Shown here: positions 48,616 through 59,647 of the stretch, in pieces
How positions within the stretch are numbered: the first letter of the stretch is position 1
Layout: every line of letters begins with the position of its first letter
Source of the DNA: Crocodylus rhombifer
Taxonomy: Eukaryota; Chordata; Crocodylia; Crocodylidae
Reading direction: 5' to 3'
DNA length: 64,000 bases
Assembly (NCBI GenBank): GCA_038503035.1
Contig: JAVSML010000955.1
Coordinates: forward strand, 390,616-454,615
Program-made: the position numbers and the translations under genes
Notes under the pieces: model-generated
Databases searched by the model: none
The model's input: the letters and a program-made list of their open reading frames with translations, nothing else
What the model was told of the DNA's origin: nothing

Positions 48616-50355
48616 TCTAGTTGTTCTCTCAAATGCAACGGGGCCAGTAACTCACAGAGTAAAGTTAATTTGGTGAAAATATTTGAGAGCCACTTGGCTC
48701 TGTTTCTAAATCCCTCCCTTTGTCCTTCATAAGGCTCTTTGAAGTGTTACTCAGTGAGGTGGATGTTGTAATGAGCCTATTTCTAAGAGGATCAAAGTAG
48801 CAAATCTGCCCAAAGCAGCTTCAAATGTGTGCATCAGAGAGCCCTCTTAATGAAAGCGAAGGACATAACTGTCTTTTCCTGCCAGTCTTCCCTGGAGTAA
48901 AATCAAAACCTAAGTCAGTCATTAGCTTAAATATTTTACATTTAAATTGATTTTCCTATGTCAGGAACTAGTTAATAAAATAAGGGAAAAAATGAGACCC
49001 AGAGAAGAGATAAGACTACTTCAGCTGACTCTGCTAAATCTTAATGACTGCCATTTGTTTGATGCTTCATCATCACTGAATTAAGTCATAGTAGCTTTGG
49101 CTTAAGTCAAAGGTGAAGGCAGTGGCAACAGCAGCAGGAGGGATAGTGGCTTGATACTGAAGTACAGATTCCATTCCCATGGATATGAAAATGGAAAGCA
49201 AACATAAGGCAGGAAGCTGTGGTGAATGCTGCAGATAGAAGACAGATTAGATGAGGAAGATGGGGGAAGGGTGAGAGCGGGGCAGGGAGGAGAAAGGAGA
49301 GAAAACTGAAGACTGGACATGTAAATTATATGCCAGGAAATGAATTCCTTATAGTGTTTCTTGCCAGAAGCTATATTTTAGTAAAATGTAAAGCTCTTTA
49401 TTCCCTCCCCCCACTTCAACCCCAACAGTTCCTTTGAGGGTTGGGGGAGGAAGAATCAGGCACAGTGGTTCAGTGAATCATGGTTCAGTGTTTACTCACT
49501 TGTTGTATGAATTGCATTGCTCTATGAGCCAGTTTTAACTTTATAAGGCATGTGACCCCATAAAAGTGACAAACTGGGTAATATCCTGCTGCTCATTATC
49601 CACAGCATTTTTCCCACCCCCTCCACTTCTGTGGCCTCGGGGACCTCGCTCTATGTCCTTGCACTAGAATACCCAGAAAAAAGTGTTTCTTTTAGGAGGA
49701 GGATTGTAGTGATCTGCAGAAATTAAGGGTGGGCTTTATATTGTTTGATTTTTCAGAGTTGCTAATGAAAATGCTTGATCTGCTTAAGTTGGGGTTTGTT
49801 TCAGGAAAAATGCAACTACTGTTAGGGATAAGCACTTGCTTAAGTATGAGCCTCAACCAAAATTAATATGGACCAATAATCTCTGAAAAACAAAATATAT
49901 AGCAAATGAAAACTTTGGCTGTTAAGCAAAATACACATCTAATGTGTGAGAAATCAGTGATATGAGATGCATAGTGTGAACCGACTCACAGGACTTTGCT
50001 CGGCATCCTACATTTAAAGCAATATATTTATTTGTTCCCCTTCACAAAAGGCGTAATATACGACCACATATGTTCAGTTATATGCTGTACTATACTTACG
50101 CAGTATATGTTTCATAGTTTCATAGACTATGAAACATATATACATATATAAACATAAGAGAAAACTTGTTTGTTTTAATTATTATAAAATTGTATCCAAG
50201 ATTGATTTTAAGGGGGGAGGGGTGTCAAGGAAAGTAAACTGGCTCCTAAATCCATGTTTTTGCTACATAAATAAGTGGCACTATTCTTAAATGTTCTTAC
50301 TAAAAGAAAAATTTAGGAGGTAAAGGCACAAGTTTTCCTTTCTTAGGGCAGACCA
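48616..50355. other. Unique sequence, 15-bp palindrome at 50104
   Basis: No gene. Perfect 15-bp arms TATATGTTTCATAGT at 50104-50118 and its inverse at 50126-50140, separated by 7 nt. The 49102-49320 stretch is purine-rich and its minus frame is low-complexity. Confidence 0.45.
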
Positions 50356-50358
50356 TTA

Positions 50359-50994
50359 GGGCCTTGTTACACCTTACACTGAGCCGCACAAATGTTGATG
50401 GGTGTTAGTGCTGACTTGAGTTTGGAGCAGTCACACTTCAGGCAAGTAGGGGCCTGGAGGACTTCAAAGAAAAAATTGCCCCCCCAACCATCCCCCATTC
50501 CAGAATTCCCCCCTTTCCCTTGGGTTCCCCCCTGCCTTCCTCTACCACTGGGGCATTACTTACTTGGGGCTGCCCACACCGTCTGTCCCTGGGAAACAGG
50601 TAGGGAAAGGTTAATCTGCCTGACCGGTCACTGCTGTCAATCTGCTGTTCTCTCTGAACAGACAGCATAGGCAGCCACAAGTAAATTGGGGGAAGAGGGA
50701 GACAGTAAGCAGGGATTTGGAGTGCTGGGGAGGCCAGGGTAGGGCACTGGACCTGATCTGGGCCTGTGAGGGAGGGGAGGCAGGTGGGGTGTTTATACTA
50801 AGGTGTAGCCTAGAGGGGCTGTATCTTAGTGTAACACAAGCTGGGTAACACAGATCAAAGGTAATCCTGCCCTGGAGTGATGTAACTTTGAGCCACATAA
50901 CAAGTGCTTCAAACTAGTTTCACAAGTTAATATGTGGACCATCCAGGGGTTAAGAGCTCCAGGAGCCTGCCAAAATTACAGCATAACAAGGCCT
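50359..50994. mobile_element. TIR element with TTA target duplication
   Basis: GGGCCTTGTTA at the left and AGGCCTTGTTA (reverse complement) at the right, flanked by TTA (50356-50358 and 50995-50997). A GCAGCCA-AAGTAAATTGGGGG block is shared with 53165-53625. No transposase; TTA duplication fits PIF/Harbinger. Confidence 0.75.
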
Positions 50995-50997
50995 TTA

Positions 50998-53164
50998 GAT
51001 CATATAAACTAGCTATTTCATATCTAGACATCTAAATACAGTAAACATGGCCAGACTTTTAAAAGCGGTGACCATGAAGAAGCTTCTATTGACTTCAACA
51101 TAGATTTGTATTATTTTCAATGAATGGCACTTAAAGTGTCAACAAGTGTCTAACACATTGAACCCAACTTTGAAAACATTGGCCAGCATGACTCCACTAT
51201 TTCATTAATAAGATGTATACTTTCCAAAGCTGTCTAGATAGTATGAATTTTATAAGTAGGTATACGTCATAATATGTGCATGACATCTGTAGGTTCACTC
51301 TCTCTCTGAGATTTTCCTAAAAGGTTCAGATTTATAAGTGTGAGCTACAGGTTCATTTCCTTCTGCCTCTGTTCCTCCTCCTGCACTCTCAACTACTCCA
51401 CCCCAAAATAAATGCGATTTTTTAAAGATCAGCCTTTGCAATTTAAGGCAGGAGTAAAGAAACAGAAATATAGCATTATTTCAGGGTGGATTTTTAAAGA
51501 TTTTCAAGCTAATGCATTGGGTTGGGTTGGGTTGTTGAAGATGAATATCATCAAGGATTATCAGGTTTGCCTTTGATTAGCAAATTCCTCTAGGATGCAG
51601 TTTACAAGTGTAGAAGGAATCGCTTGTTTTTCCAATATAATATATTTAATTGAAAATAATTTATTGATCAAGGATCTTATGTGAAAAGGAGTCCTACCCC
51701 ATTAAAAATGTAATGGTCCATGCAAAGTCATTTCTAAGAATGGCTACCACTTTGAGTGTTAAATCATTGTTGAGACTCATATTTATTGAGATGTTCTTTT
51801 ATAGCTCAATACCTGGCTCTCACTTCTCTTGTTCTATATTTAATCCTATTCTCTTGCAATCCTTTGGCTCTTAACAAAACACACTAATTATGTGTGCTAA
51901 ATTTATACCCATTGTTTGACTATGGATACTTAGATCCATCTGATTTTTACAAATATTATTTCTCTGAATAAATGATGCTCCTCAAGTCTTGATTTAACAA
52001 TTACTGCCCTCACCACCTGCTCATCTCAAACAACTTTAAGGTGACAGCTGGCAATACACTCTGGTGTTTGAAATCTAAAGAGACATTCATTGATGCCTGT
52101 ATGTTTAGTCAGAGCCAAATTCTGGCACCGATTTAATCACTTCTCTCTCCAAAGACATGACTCCTTAGCTTACTCAACAATACATAGATATTTTCTGAAA
52201 TCTTGTCACCTTAATCTGGATAAAAGGAAGCTGACTATATACAATATTGGGAAGTCTCTGTAAACTTCTCTGTAAGATCTTCAGTGCAATGTAAAATCAA
52301 CTTATGTCTTGTTAATGTTTCCTGAAGGATACTCTGTTCAGATATCATTTATTACACCCTTCAAAAATTTCTCTGATAAATTAGCAACAGCAAGTCCTTT
52401 AAAGAAATGATTTCCTGTGAATACAGTAACTACAGTAACCCTTTTCCATAATATATGGTGTTTTGGGCAGCACTGAAACTGGCAATCTGGTCAAAAAACC
52501 AGCAGGCTTCTGTGTTTAAAAAAAAAAAATCAGACTCTGTTTCTTTGAGGATTGGCAGTAATTTTAATTAAACAAAATATTAATGGTTAGTTATCATATT
52601 TAATCCAAATCTTTGAAAAGTCTTTTGTGGAAGGATATGTTTGTTTTAAACAAATGTCTCAGGTACCTAATCCTGCTCTTAATGCAGTTAATGGTTAGCT
52701 TTTTACTGTAATTGATAATGTGCATGATTATGATACTTTAATATACATAATATGGTCATGTCTCTGCTGCTGTATGCACTGACATGCACTGCATGAACCA
52801 TAAATAAGTGTAATAATATATATGGTGGCATTATAGCATGTTTAGATTATATGTGGTCCTGAAATACAATAGGTGAGAAGAGCAGCTCTTTGCTGCAATA
52901 ATGTAAATTCACTCTCTAGAAATCCACTTGAAAGCATGATGATTTCAGTACTCTTGTGGTATCACAAACATTAGGTTGATTCTCCCAAACTCAGAAAATT
53001 TACTAAGGCAATATCAAAAACCCTTTCTTAAGGTGTTATGAAAAATGCATACACTCTTGATATGGAAAGATTAGTGACAAAGAACCTCTTAATAAGGGGC
53101 AAGGATTATTTTTTTTGGTGAAGTGTTTACTGTAATAACCCAAGCTATTCACACTGAACCTTAA
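50998..53164. other. AT-rich sequence; copied 50-bp block
   Basis: No gene. The block 51041-51091 (GGCCAGACTTTTAAAAGCGG, TGACCATGAAGAAGCTTCTA) recurs at 53470-53518 in the element at 53165. (GGGTT)n at about 51520-51536. The rest is unassigned. Confidence 0.45.
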
Positions 53165-53625
53165 GGGTGTGAACAAGTGTGGAACCCAGCTCAGGTTTAG
53201 GCAGCTTAGTTTAAGTTGCCTAAATCTAAGTTGGGATCACTGCATGCAAGCTTTCACTGCTTGCCAGGAAGAGGCATTGGCAGCCAAAGACAAGTAAATT
53301 GGGGGCAGGGGCTAGCAGGATCCAGGGGGTAGGTGGGATCAGGGTGGAGCTGTTGAGTACATGGTGAGAGTTGGCTGGTCCATGGGAAGCACTGTCCAGT
53401 CTGGGGGTGTGCACATTGGGAGTGAAATGGAGTAAAAACAGCACAATCCCAGAGCTGTGGAAAAACAGAGTAAAGTGGCCAGGCTTTTAAAAGCACTGAC
53501 CATGAAGAAGCTTTTATTGGGGTACACTCATTTTAGGGATACCCCTGTGAATCCTTGTATACATAGGCATTTATATTGCCATAAATGTGGTTAAGAAAAT
53601 CTCAGTGTACCACGTATACACACCC
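53165..53625. mobile_element. TIR element related to 50.4-kb element
   Basis: Left GGGTGTGAACAAGTGTGG; right reverse complement GGGTGTGTATACGTGGTAC. Flanking triplets TAA and TGA (2 of 3 match). It shares AAGTAAATTGGGGGCAGG with 50359-50994. Non-coding. Confidence 0.65.
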
Positions 53626-55899
53626 TGAGGTGGGGCTATTAGCTGTGTTACCTGTTGGCTTAATCAAAAATGAGTGCTGTCTTCGTTAACCTACCCTTTC
53701 CTAGAAAGTCTTATTGGATAAGAATAAAGTAGCTTGTCTGAATAGTCCTGCAACTGTAATATTTATCTAACTGCAATCAAGGAATGTAAGAAGACGCAAG
53801 CCTAGAGGTAGAGGAGGTTTTTTCTTGTCTCTTTCATGTACTAAATCACCATGAAAATTAGATTATAGAAAATGTTGCTTTGTTCCTTTTTAAAACATTC
53901 CACTTCATTCATGTATTTATATAATCATCAGCAAGATGCCATGCATATAGTTTATTCAAAATCTTGCAAGCTATTAAGCATTATACCCTCAATCCAGCTA
54001 AACACATAAACACATGTTTAATATTAAACTATGCTGGATTGTGCCCTGAATGGTCAGAAGAATTAAGCCAATAGGCATATTTTTAAATGTTAAATGTTAT
54101 AAGGAAAAAAACATGGTTAATCTGAAGATAAAGAACTGTGCCAAAGCTTACTCTAGATGAATCTCAGCAATGTTGTCTTTGGATACTTATCTCCCAATCA
54201 CAATGTTACCAGACTAATAACTGAACCAGACACTTTGACAGAACAGGTTACCATGTTAACTTCCTTTACATTCTTATATTTCATTAAATAATAAGTCTCA
54301 TTAAAAGTGCTACAGAAGCAAATGTTCTGACAATATTTGGTACTTGTACATCTAGCTGAAGTCCAAATTATGAATTGTGGAGTGAAAATTAATTAACTTT
54401 CTGTTTTTATAGCTGCCTTGGTTTCATCTTTTCACTGTAAATGCAAGACTTAGGCAATACATTAACACTTTATACTAGATCAGCCTTTATAACAGATCCG
54501 CCTTTATATGAGTGTAAACAAGATATGTAGACATTACATAAAACCTTATACCAGTGCAAATGCTTCAAATCTATATTCTGGCATCAAATGCACGTTAGTT
54601 TAAATGACACTAGATTAGGAATTGTCTATCTGCTAGCTACTTTCTGCTCCTATGTCTATGTGGAAACTTTATGTAAAAAAAATTACGCCTATTGTAAATG
54701 AGTTGCATCTCCAGGCCCACAGTAAAATAAGGAAAATCCTGCATATAATTTGCACATGACCAAGACTTATGTGTATTCTAGGGCAAGATTTTTCTGCAAA
54801 TATTATATTCCTTCTATTAAATAACCAGCAGCAAGTTAAGGGGATTGGCAAATGAACTAAACATTTACTAAGTGAAGTATTCTCGGTTTTGGGAGACCAA
54901 GGGAAAATATACAAATACCTCCCAAAAACACCCTAGATCAAAAATGTATTTTCTTTCAGGCAGTAGCTCTCTTACCACCAGCAGCAATCTACAAAACAAA
55001 TTTTGTGTTATATATTTTTTAAAAATATGTGACTAGAGAGATAATATACATTTTGAAAGACACAGAATTTGGATGACTGAATGGAAAATCACTCAATTAA
55101 CTTAAATGAAGTGGTTTTATTTGTATCATTCTATCTTTCTCAGGGGCTAAGAATATGCATAAATGCAGAAACATGATCCCATGCACGTGTTTTCTATGAG
55201 GATCATGTGTAGCACAGTCATTGCCTTAAAGTAAGCTTTGCTGCCTCTTGCTCAAAGGCACAGTATTGAAAATAAACTAAAAGAAGTAAAAGTTGCATTC
55301 AGGCTGCTTGGTCCAGTAAGAAATGTTTCAGGCAAATTCTGTTTCATTTCACTTAGTGTTACAGAGCTCATTGGACCAAATGTGGTATATCCTAATACTG
55401 TGTTTGTACAGTGCTGGACAAAATCTTAAGTCATCCAGACTGTCCAGCTGTTGCTATCCAATAGCTAGACCACACATATCACATGTAAAGCATGTAGAAA
55501 AGGAGCTCCTTTCCATGCTGCTAGACTTGGGATTCTCAAATTGCTGATCAACAACCAAATTAACAGTTCCAAATGATAGCTCAAAGCTGTTATTTTGGGT
55601 GTTAATAATCAACAAAAATAATCAGGCTGAAGATCTGATCATACGTTCTGTTGTGTAAGGGAGGTAACACAACCTTCTTTTCCCTAAGACCAAAACCCAG
55701 CTCCGTGTTCCTCTTGATCCAGAACTGTTTTGTATCTTTTTGGCAGGAAATATAATATCCATGTAATCCGTTATTTTCCCTTAGGAAAATTCAGATTTTG
55801 TCTGGGGGAGAGGAGTAAGTATGGTTTTTCCAATGTCTTCCCTAGGTTAGACTGGACCAAAACATTTTGATTCATCAAACCAAAGAAAAATGAGTTTGT
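53626..55899. other. AT-rich unique sequence, no gene seen
   Basis: About 2.3 kb without a named repeat. Small frames (63-81 codons) are open, with no motif. Confidence 0.45.
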
Positions 55900-56192
55900 T
55901 TTTTAGAGAGGCAAGGATTTTTTAGGGTAATATATTTTATTGGACCAACAATGCAGTTAGGATATGGTTAGACAAGCTTTTGATGCAAGATATCCTTCCT
56001 CAGGTCTCTGATCAAAGGAGGCCAGGCACAGCATAGTGAAAAACAGCAGAGGAGAAGAGAAATTTTCAGAGATAGCTTACGCACAATTAGCAGAAGAAAT
56101 GAGGGTGATTACTGGGAGATCAAGGTCTGTCAAAAGGAATCTTTCCAACCTTTCCTGGGTGGAAAGAATTCAGGAGTTGACTAGAAGATAAT

Positions 56193-57393
56193 GGGCATGT
56201 CTATACATGAAATTAATGTGATGCACGAAACGCCAGCACATATCATGCTGGAGTTTATAACTCCTGGGAGCTGTGGTTCAACAATCACATGTGCAAAGTC
56301 CTGCACTTAGAGCAGAAGAATCCCATGCACTGCTTCAGCCTGCGGACTGACTGCCTAGGCAGCAGCTCAGCAAAAAAGGACCTGGAGGTTACAGTGGATA
56401 GTAAGCTGTATATGAGTCAGCAATGTGCCCTTGTTTCCAAGAGGGCTGACAGCATAGTGGGTTGCATTAGTAAGACCATTGCCAGCAGGACAAGGGAAGG
56501 AATTATTCCACTCTGTTGTGCACTGGTGAGGCCATACTATAGAAAGGATGTGGACAAGCTGGAGAGAGTCCAGCAGAGAACAACAAAAATGGTTTGGGGA
56601 CTGGATCACATGCTTATGAGGAGAGGCTGGGGGAACTGGGTTTATTTAGTCTTCAGAGAAAACTGAACTAGGATTTGATAACAGCCTTTAATTACCTGAA
56701 GGGTGGTTCCAAAGAGGATGGAGCTAGACTCTTCAGTGGTGGCAGATGACAGGACAAGGAGCAATGGTCTCAACTTGCAGCAAGGGAGGTTTAGGTTGGA
56801 TATTGGAAAAACTTTCTCATTCAGAGGATGGTGAAGCACTGGAACAGGTTACCTAGAGAGGTGGTGGAATCTACATCCTTGGAGGTTTTTAAGACCTGGC
56901 TTGAAAAAGCCCTGGTTGGAATGATCTAGTTGGAGATAGCCCTACTTTGAGATAGGGGTTGGACTAGATGACCTCTTGAGGTCCCCTCCAATTCTACTTT
57001 TCTATGATTCTATGAATGCAGCGTGTTGAGCCAAGTTGGAGCAGCCCTAGTTGGCAAGGGGCCTTGGGGGTCAGCCTGCCAGCCCCAGGGCTGCTCTGAC
57101 CCAACCCAACATGCTTCAGAGGGGCTGGCAGCAGTACAAAATTCCTCTGCTGTGGGGCTAGCCAGCAGGCATCCCTTGCACTGAAGCATCCTCATGTCCC
57201 ATCCAGCCAGTCAGCAACTACACATGTTGCTGTGTACAACTAGTGTACAACAGTACCTGTGTTTATAGGTACTAACCCACAGCAGAGTTAATTAGTTTAC
57301 TACAGCCTACTACAGCCACATGTGTCAATGCTGAGACTTTACTGTGGAGCTAATTAGACAGCTCTGTAGTAAACATCTCATGTACATGTGCCC
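56193..57393. mobile_element. MITE interrupted by CR1
   Basis: Starts GGGCATGTCTATACATGAAA and ends ATCTCATGTACATGTGCCC, inverted copies of each other. It is the same family and orientation as 36337-36895. The flanking triplets (AAT and TGT) do not match, so the target duplication has mutated or a boundary is off. About 748 bp of CR1 are inserted at 56270. Confidence 0.75.
56270..57017 (+). mobile_element. CR1 LINE 3' part inside MITE
   Basis: Encodes the post-RT part of ORF2 (CKVLHLEQKN, KDLEVTVDSKLYMSQQCALV, LERVQQRTTKM) and the CR1 tail (TCTATGATTCTATGAATG) ending at 57017. The interrupted MITE resumes with GCAGCGTGTTGAGC. Frame breaks occur after about 56665. Its divergence from the copies at 1704 and 44028 suggests another subfamily. 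Confidence 0.9.
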
Positions 57394-57439
57394 TGTGTGT
57401 CATATAAAACCAATAATAATGTTTAGTCCTTGGTTCTTA

Positions 57440-57783
57440 GGGTGCCTATACACGAGCAACAAAGTTGCACTGAAATGTTGTAATTACAGTGCTTTGAAGC
57501 AGACTCGATTAATCAATTAATTGAGTCGGCTGGAACGTGGTAATTATCACACTCCACCAGACTCCAGTGTCTCATGTATCAGTGTCTCCACACTTAAAAA
57601 TGGTGGTGGGGACGCTTGAACTAAAGCTCATTCAAGCTTTAGTTCAAGCGTCCCCACCACCATTTTTATGTGTGAGGATGCTGATGCACAAGATGCTCTG
57701 GGCATTTTAATTAGAGTGGCTCTCAGAACCACTGTAATTGAAGCCCACCCTTCCGCACTCCTGAAGCACATGTATAAATGCCC
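57440..57783. mobile_element. Fold-back MITE with TTA duplication and long hairpin
   Basis: Ends GGGTGCCTATACACGAGC and (reverse complement) GGGCATTTATACATGTGC, flanked by TTA at 57437-57439 and 57784-57786. In the centre 57595-57628 and 57635-57668 are perfect inverted copies (about 34 bp, …GGTGGTGGGGACGCTTGAAC…), separated by 6 nt, and weaker pairing continues outside (GTATCAG/CTGATGC). The element is inserted in the PLE. Non-coding, but a transcript would fold into a strong stem. Confidence 0.85.
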
Positions 57784-57889
57784 TTAGTGTCCAGCCAGCT
57801 TATGAATTTCAGTTCCAAGTTCGCCTTTAAAGATGTGACGTAGATTACATTTGAGCATGGGGACAGTGAAGTCAGAGGCACTGTGGTTG

Positions 57890-58150
57890 TTCTGTGAGAA
57901 ATGTGCTATTAGTTTGTGTATGTGCTTGTCTGCCCTTTATATTTTTTTATATGAGAGCTCATTCTGGTGCACGGTTGCTGTTTAGTTTCACCCACATAAT
58001 TGACATGAGGGTACTTTCAAGCTTTGGATCAGGCATATCACATTTTGGGAAAGGCACGTGTAGGAACCATGGAGTCTGATGTTTTGTTTTGTGCTTTGTT
58101 TTATGCGGGGTGTTGACGAGTTAAGCATTTCTTGCCAAGGCAAGGTTGTG
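57890..58150 (-). pseudogene. GIY-YIG endonuclease segment of PLE, broken
   Basis: Minus-strand text …NVICLIQSLKVPSCQLCG, then after a frameshift ETKQQPCTRMSSH-KKYKGQ, follows the start of the GIY-YIG domain of PLEs (family pattern: NVVYLIxCxxC… Y-VGET-x-L-x-R---H). The frame is interrupted, so no nuclease is produced. The solo LTR at 58155 cuts it from the linker segment to its right. Confidence 0.65.
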
Positions 58151-58154
58151 TCCT

Positions 58155-59252
58155 TGTCACGGATGGCCCCGCGAGCGGCCGTGAGCTCGCGAGTGCCCCT
58201 TTGCCGTGCCAATTAGGGTGGTCTGACACCCTCTACTCGCCCGCCACGTCTTTGCTGTTAAGGTTCAGAATGGGAGGCTGCCTACTTACACCTAACGGCA
58301 CCTTGATGGTATCACCTCCGCTCCAAAGTGGGGTCCTCTCACCCCAGCCTTATGGGCAAATGCGTGCCTCCAAAACCTCCCCTTTAGCACGCCCCAAGCC
58401 TCGCAGCTGTCCCGGGGGACGTTGTCTGGTCCCCTTCCTGTTCTGCGCCCTCTCCGGGCCTCGCCCTCTCTGGGGCCTGTACCGCGCTCTCCGCGCCGCG
58501 CCCTCTCCGGGCCTCGCCCTCTCTGGGGCCTGTACCGCGCTCTCCGCGCTGCGCCCTCTCGCGCTTGGGGCTCAGGTGGCCGTGGCCGTGCCTGGCCCCC
58601 TTGACCCTTTCTTGGGTCTTTTGCCCCCCTGGGCAAAGTGCCGCCCTTCCGGGCCGGGGTCCAACCCCGTGCTCCGTGCCACTCCGGCACAAGCAGTTGT
58701 GCCCCCCTGGCACTGTGCCCCTACTGGGCACCCCGAGCCCCCAAACTGCTGGGGAGCCCCGCTGAGGCCTCCTCGCTCCCCTACAGCCTCACCCGGTCCT
58801 CCGGTGTAAACTGTAACTCAAACTCCAGCCCTCTGGCTACAACATAAATACAGAGGCTCCATACGCCTATCCATAACTCCAAGCCCTACCAGGGCTCTCA
58901 GTCCTACCTCCAGTCAGGGTGATCTTGTTCCCTGCATCATCGCAGCCTGTTAGGGGTAAGGCTGCGACCACTAACTCAGGCCGCTCAGCTCAGCCGCAGA
59001 GCTCCTGCTCCTGCGGCAGCCAGAAGGGAACTGTTAGCTAGGCTCCGGCCTAGCTGTTTATAAGGGCCTGGCCCTGCCCCCTCCTGTCCGCATGACCTGC
59101 CTGGTTGCCCTAGCAACCCCCATCTGGGTTGCTCCAGGGTGCTTCAGCAACCCTATTCCTCCTGCTAGTAGCAGGCACCCTGGTGCCCTGTTACACCTCT
59201 CCCCTTCCTGGGGCATCTCCTTAGGAGCGGGGCGCGGGAGTGCCCCGCGACA
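58155..59252. mobile_element. Solo LTR (1098 bp) with GTCCT target duplication
   Basis: Starts TGTCACGGATGGCCCC and ends GTGCCCCGCGACA: terminal TG…CA with an inverted TGTC(A/G)CGG. The same 5-mer GTCCT flanks it at 58150-58154 and 59253-59257. GC-rich compared with its surroundings. A 53-bp tandem duplication (58445-58550, plus 10 bp) lies inside. Without the LTR, the PLE text rejoins. Five-base duplications occur with Ty3/gypsy-type and many retroviral integrases; no internal region is left to say which. Its polarity is not fixed by the sequence. The 225-codon frame at 58132-58809 is not considered a gene. Confidence 0.88.
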
Positions 59253-59449
59253 GTCCTACTTGATGTTTGTTGGGCAATGGAAAGTTTGCTGTTTGCAATT
59301 CAGAAGCAAAGGGGGTGGGAACATTTCTCTCAAGGTCTGATCTTTGACAGGTATAAGCTGTAGTTGTTTGGTGATCCTTCTGATTGGCTCCACTGTGGGT
59401 TTGTAGGTGACCACCACGGGTGTATAGAAGTAGGGGTTTCCATTCTGTA

Positions 59450-59540
59450 TTTTACTAAAAGGATATTTGTTACTAAAGTAAGAAGTTACTAAAAGGATAA
59501 CAAGTTACTGAAGTAGCTAAGTTACTAAAAGGATATTTGG
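59450..59540. repeat. Short minisatellite inside PLE
   Basis: Three imperfect units of about 36 bp that begin TTACTAAAAGGATA (59452, 59486, 59522). They lie within the former PLE coding region. Confidence 0.75.
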
Positions 59541-59647
59541 ATAGCTCTTTCAAATGTATGATATATTTCGCTATTGAGTGTCCTTGTTGTAAAACAGTTT
59601 AGGCTGGTCAGGTGGGCATCACAGGTGTTCTCAGAGCAGACAGGTAT

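Noticed and set aside
51520..51536. Telomere-like repeat
   Set aside because: GGGTT words, not TTAGGG; only three units, so a short simple repeat.
58132..58809. 225-codon plus-strand open frame
   Set aside because: It starts before the LTR boundary and runs through the GC-rich solo LTR and its 53-bp duplication. The translation is low-complexity Pro/Leu/Ser-rich, and the other frames are open too, as expected from GC-rich DNA with few stops.
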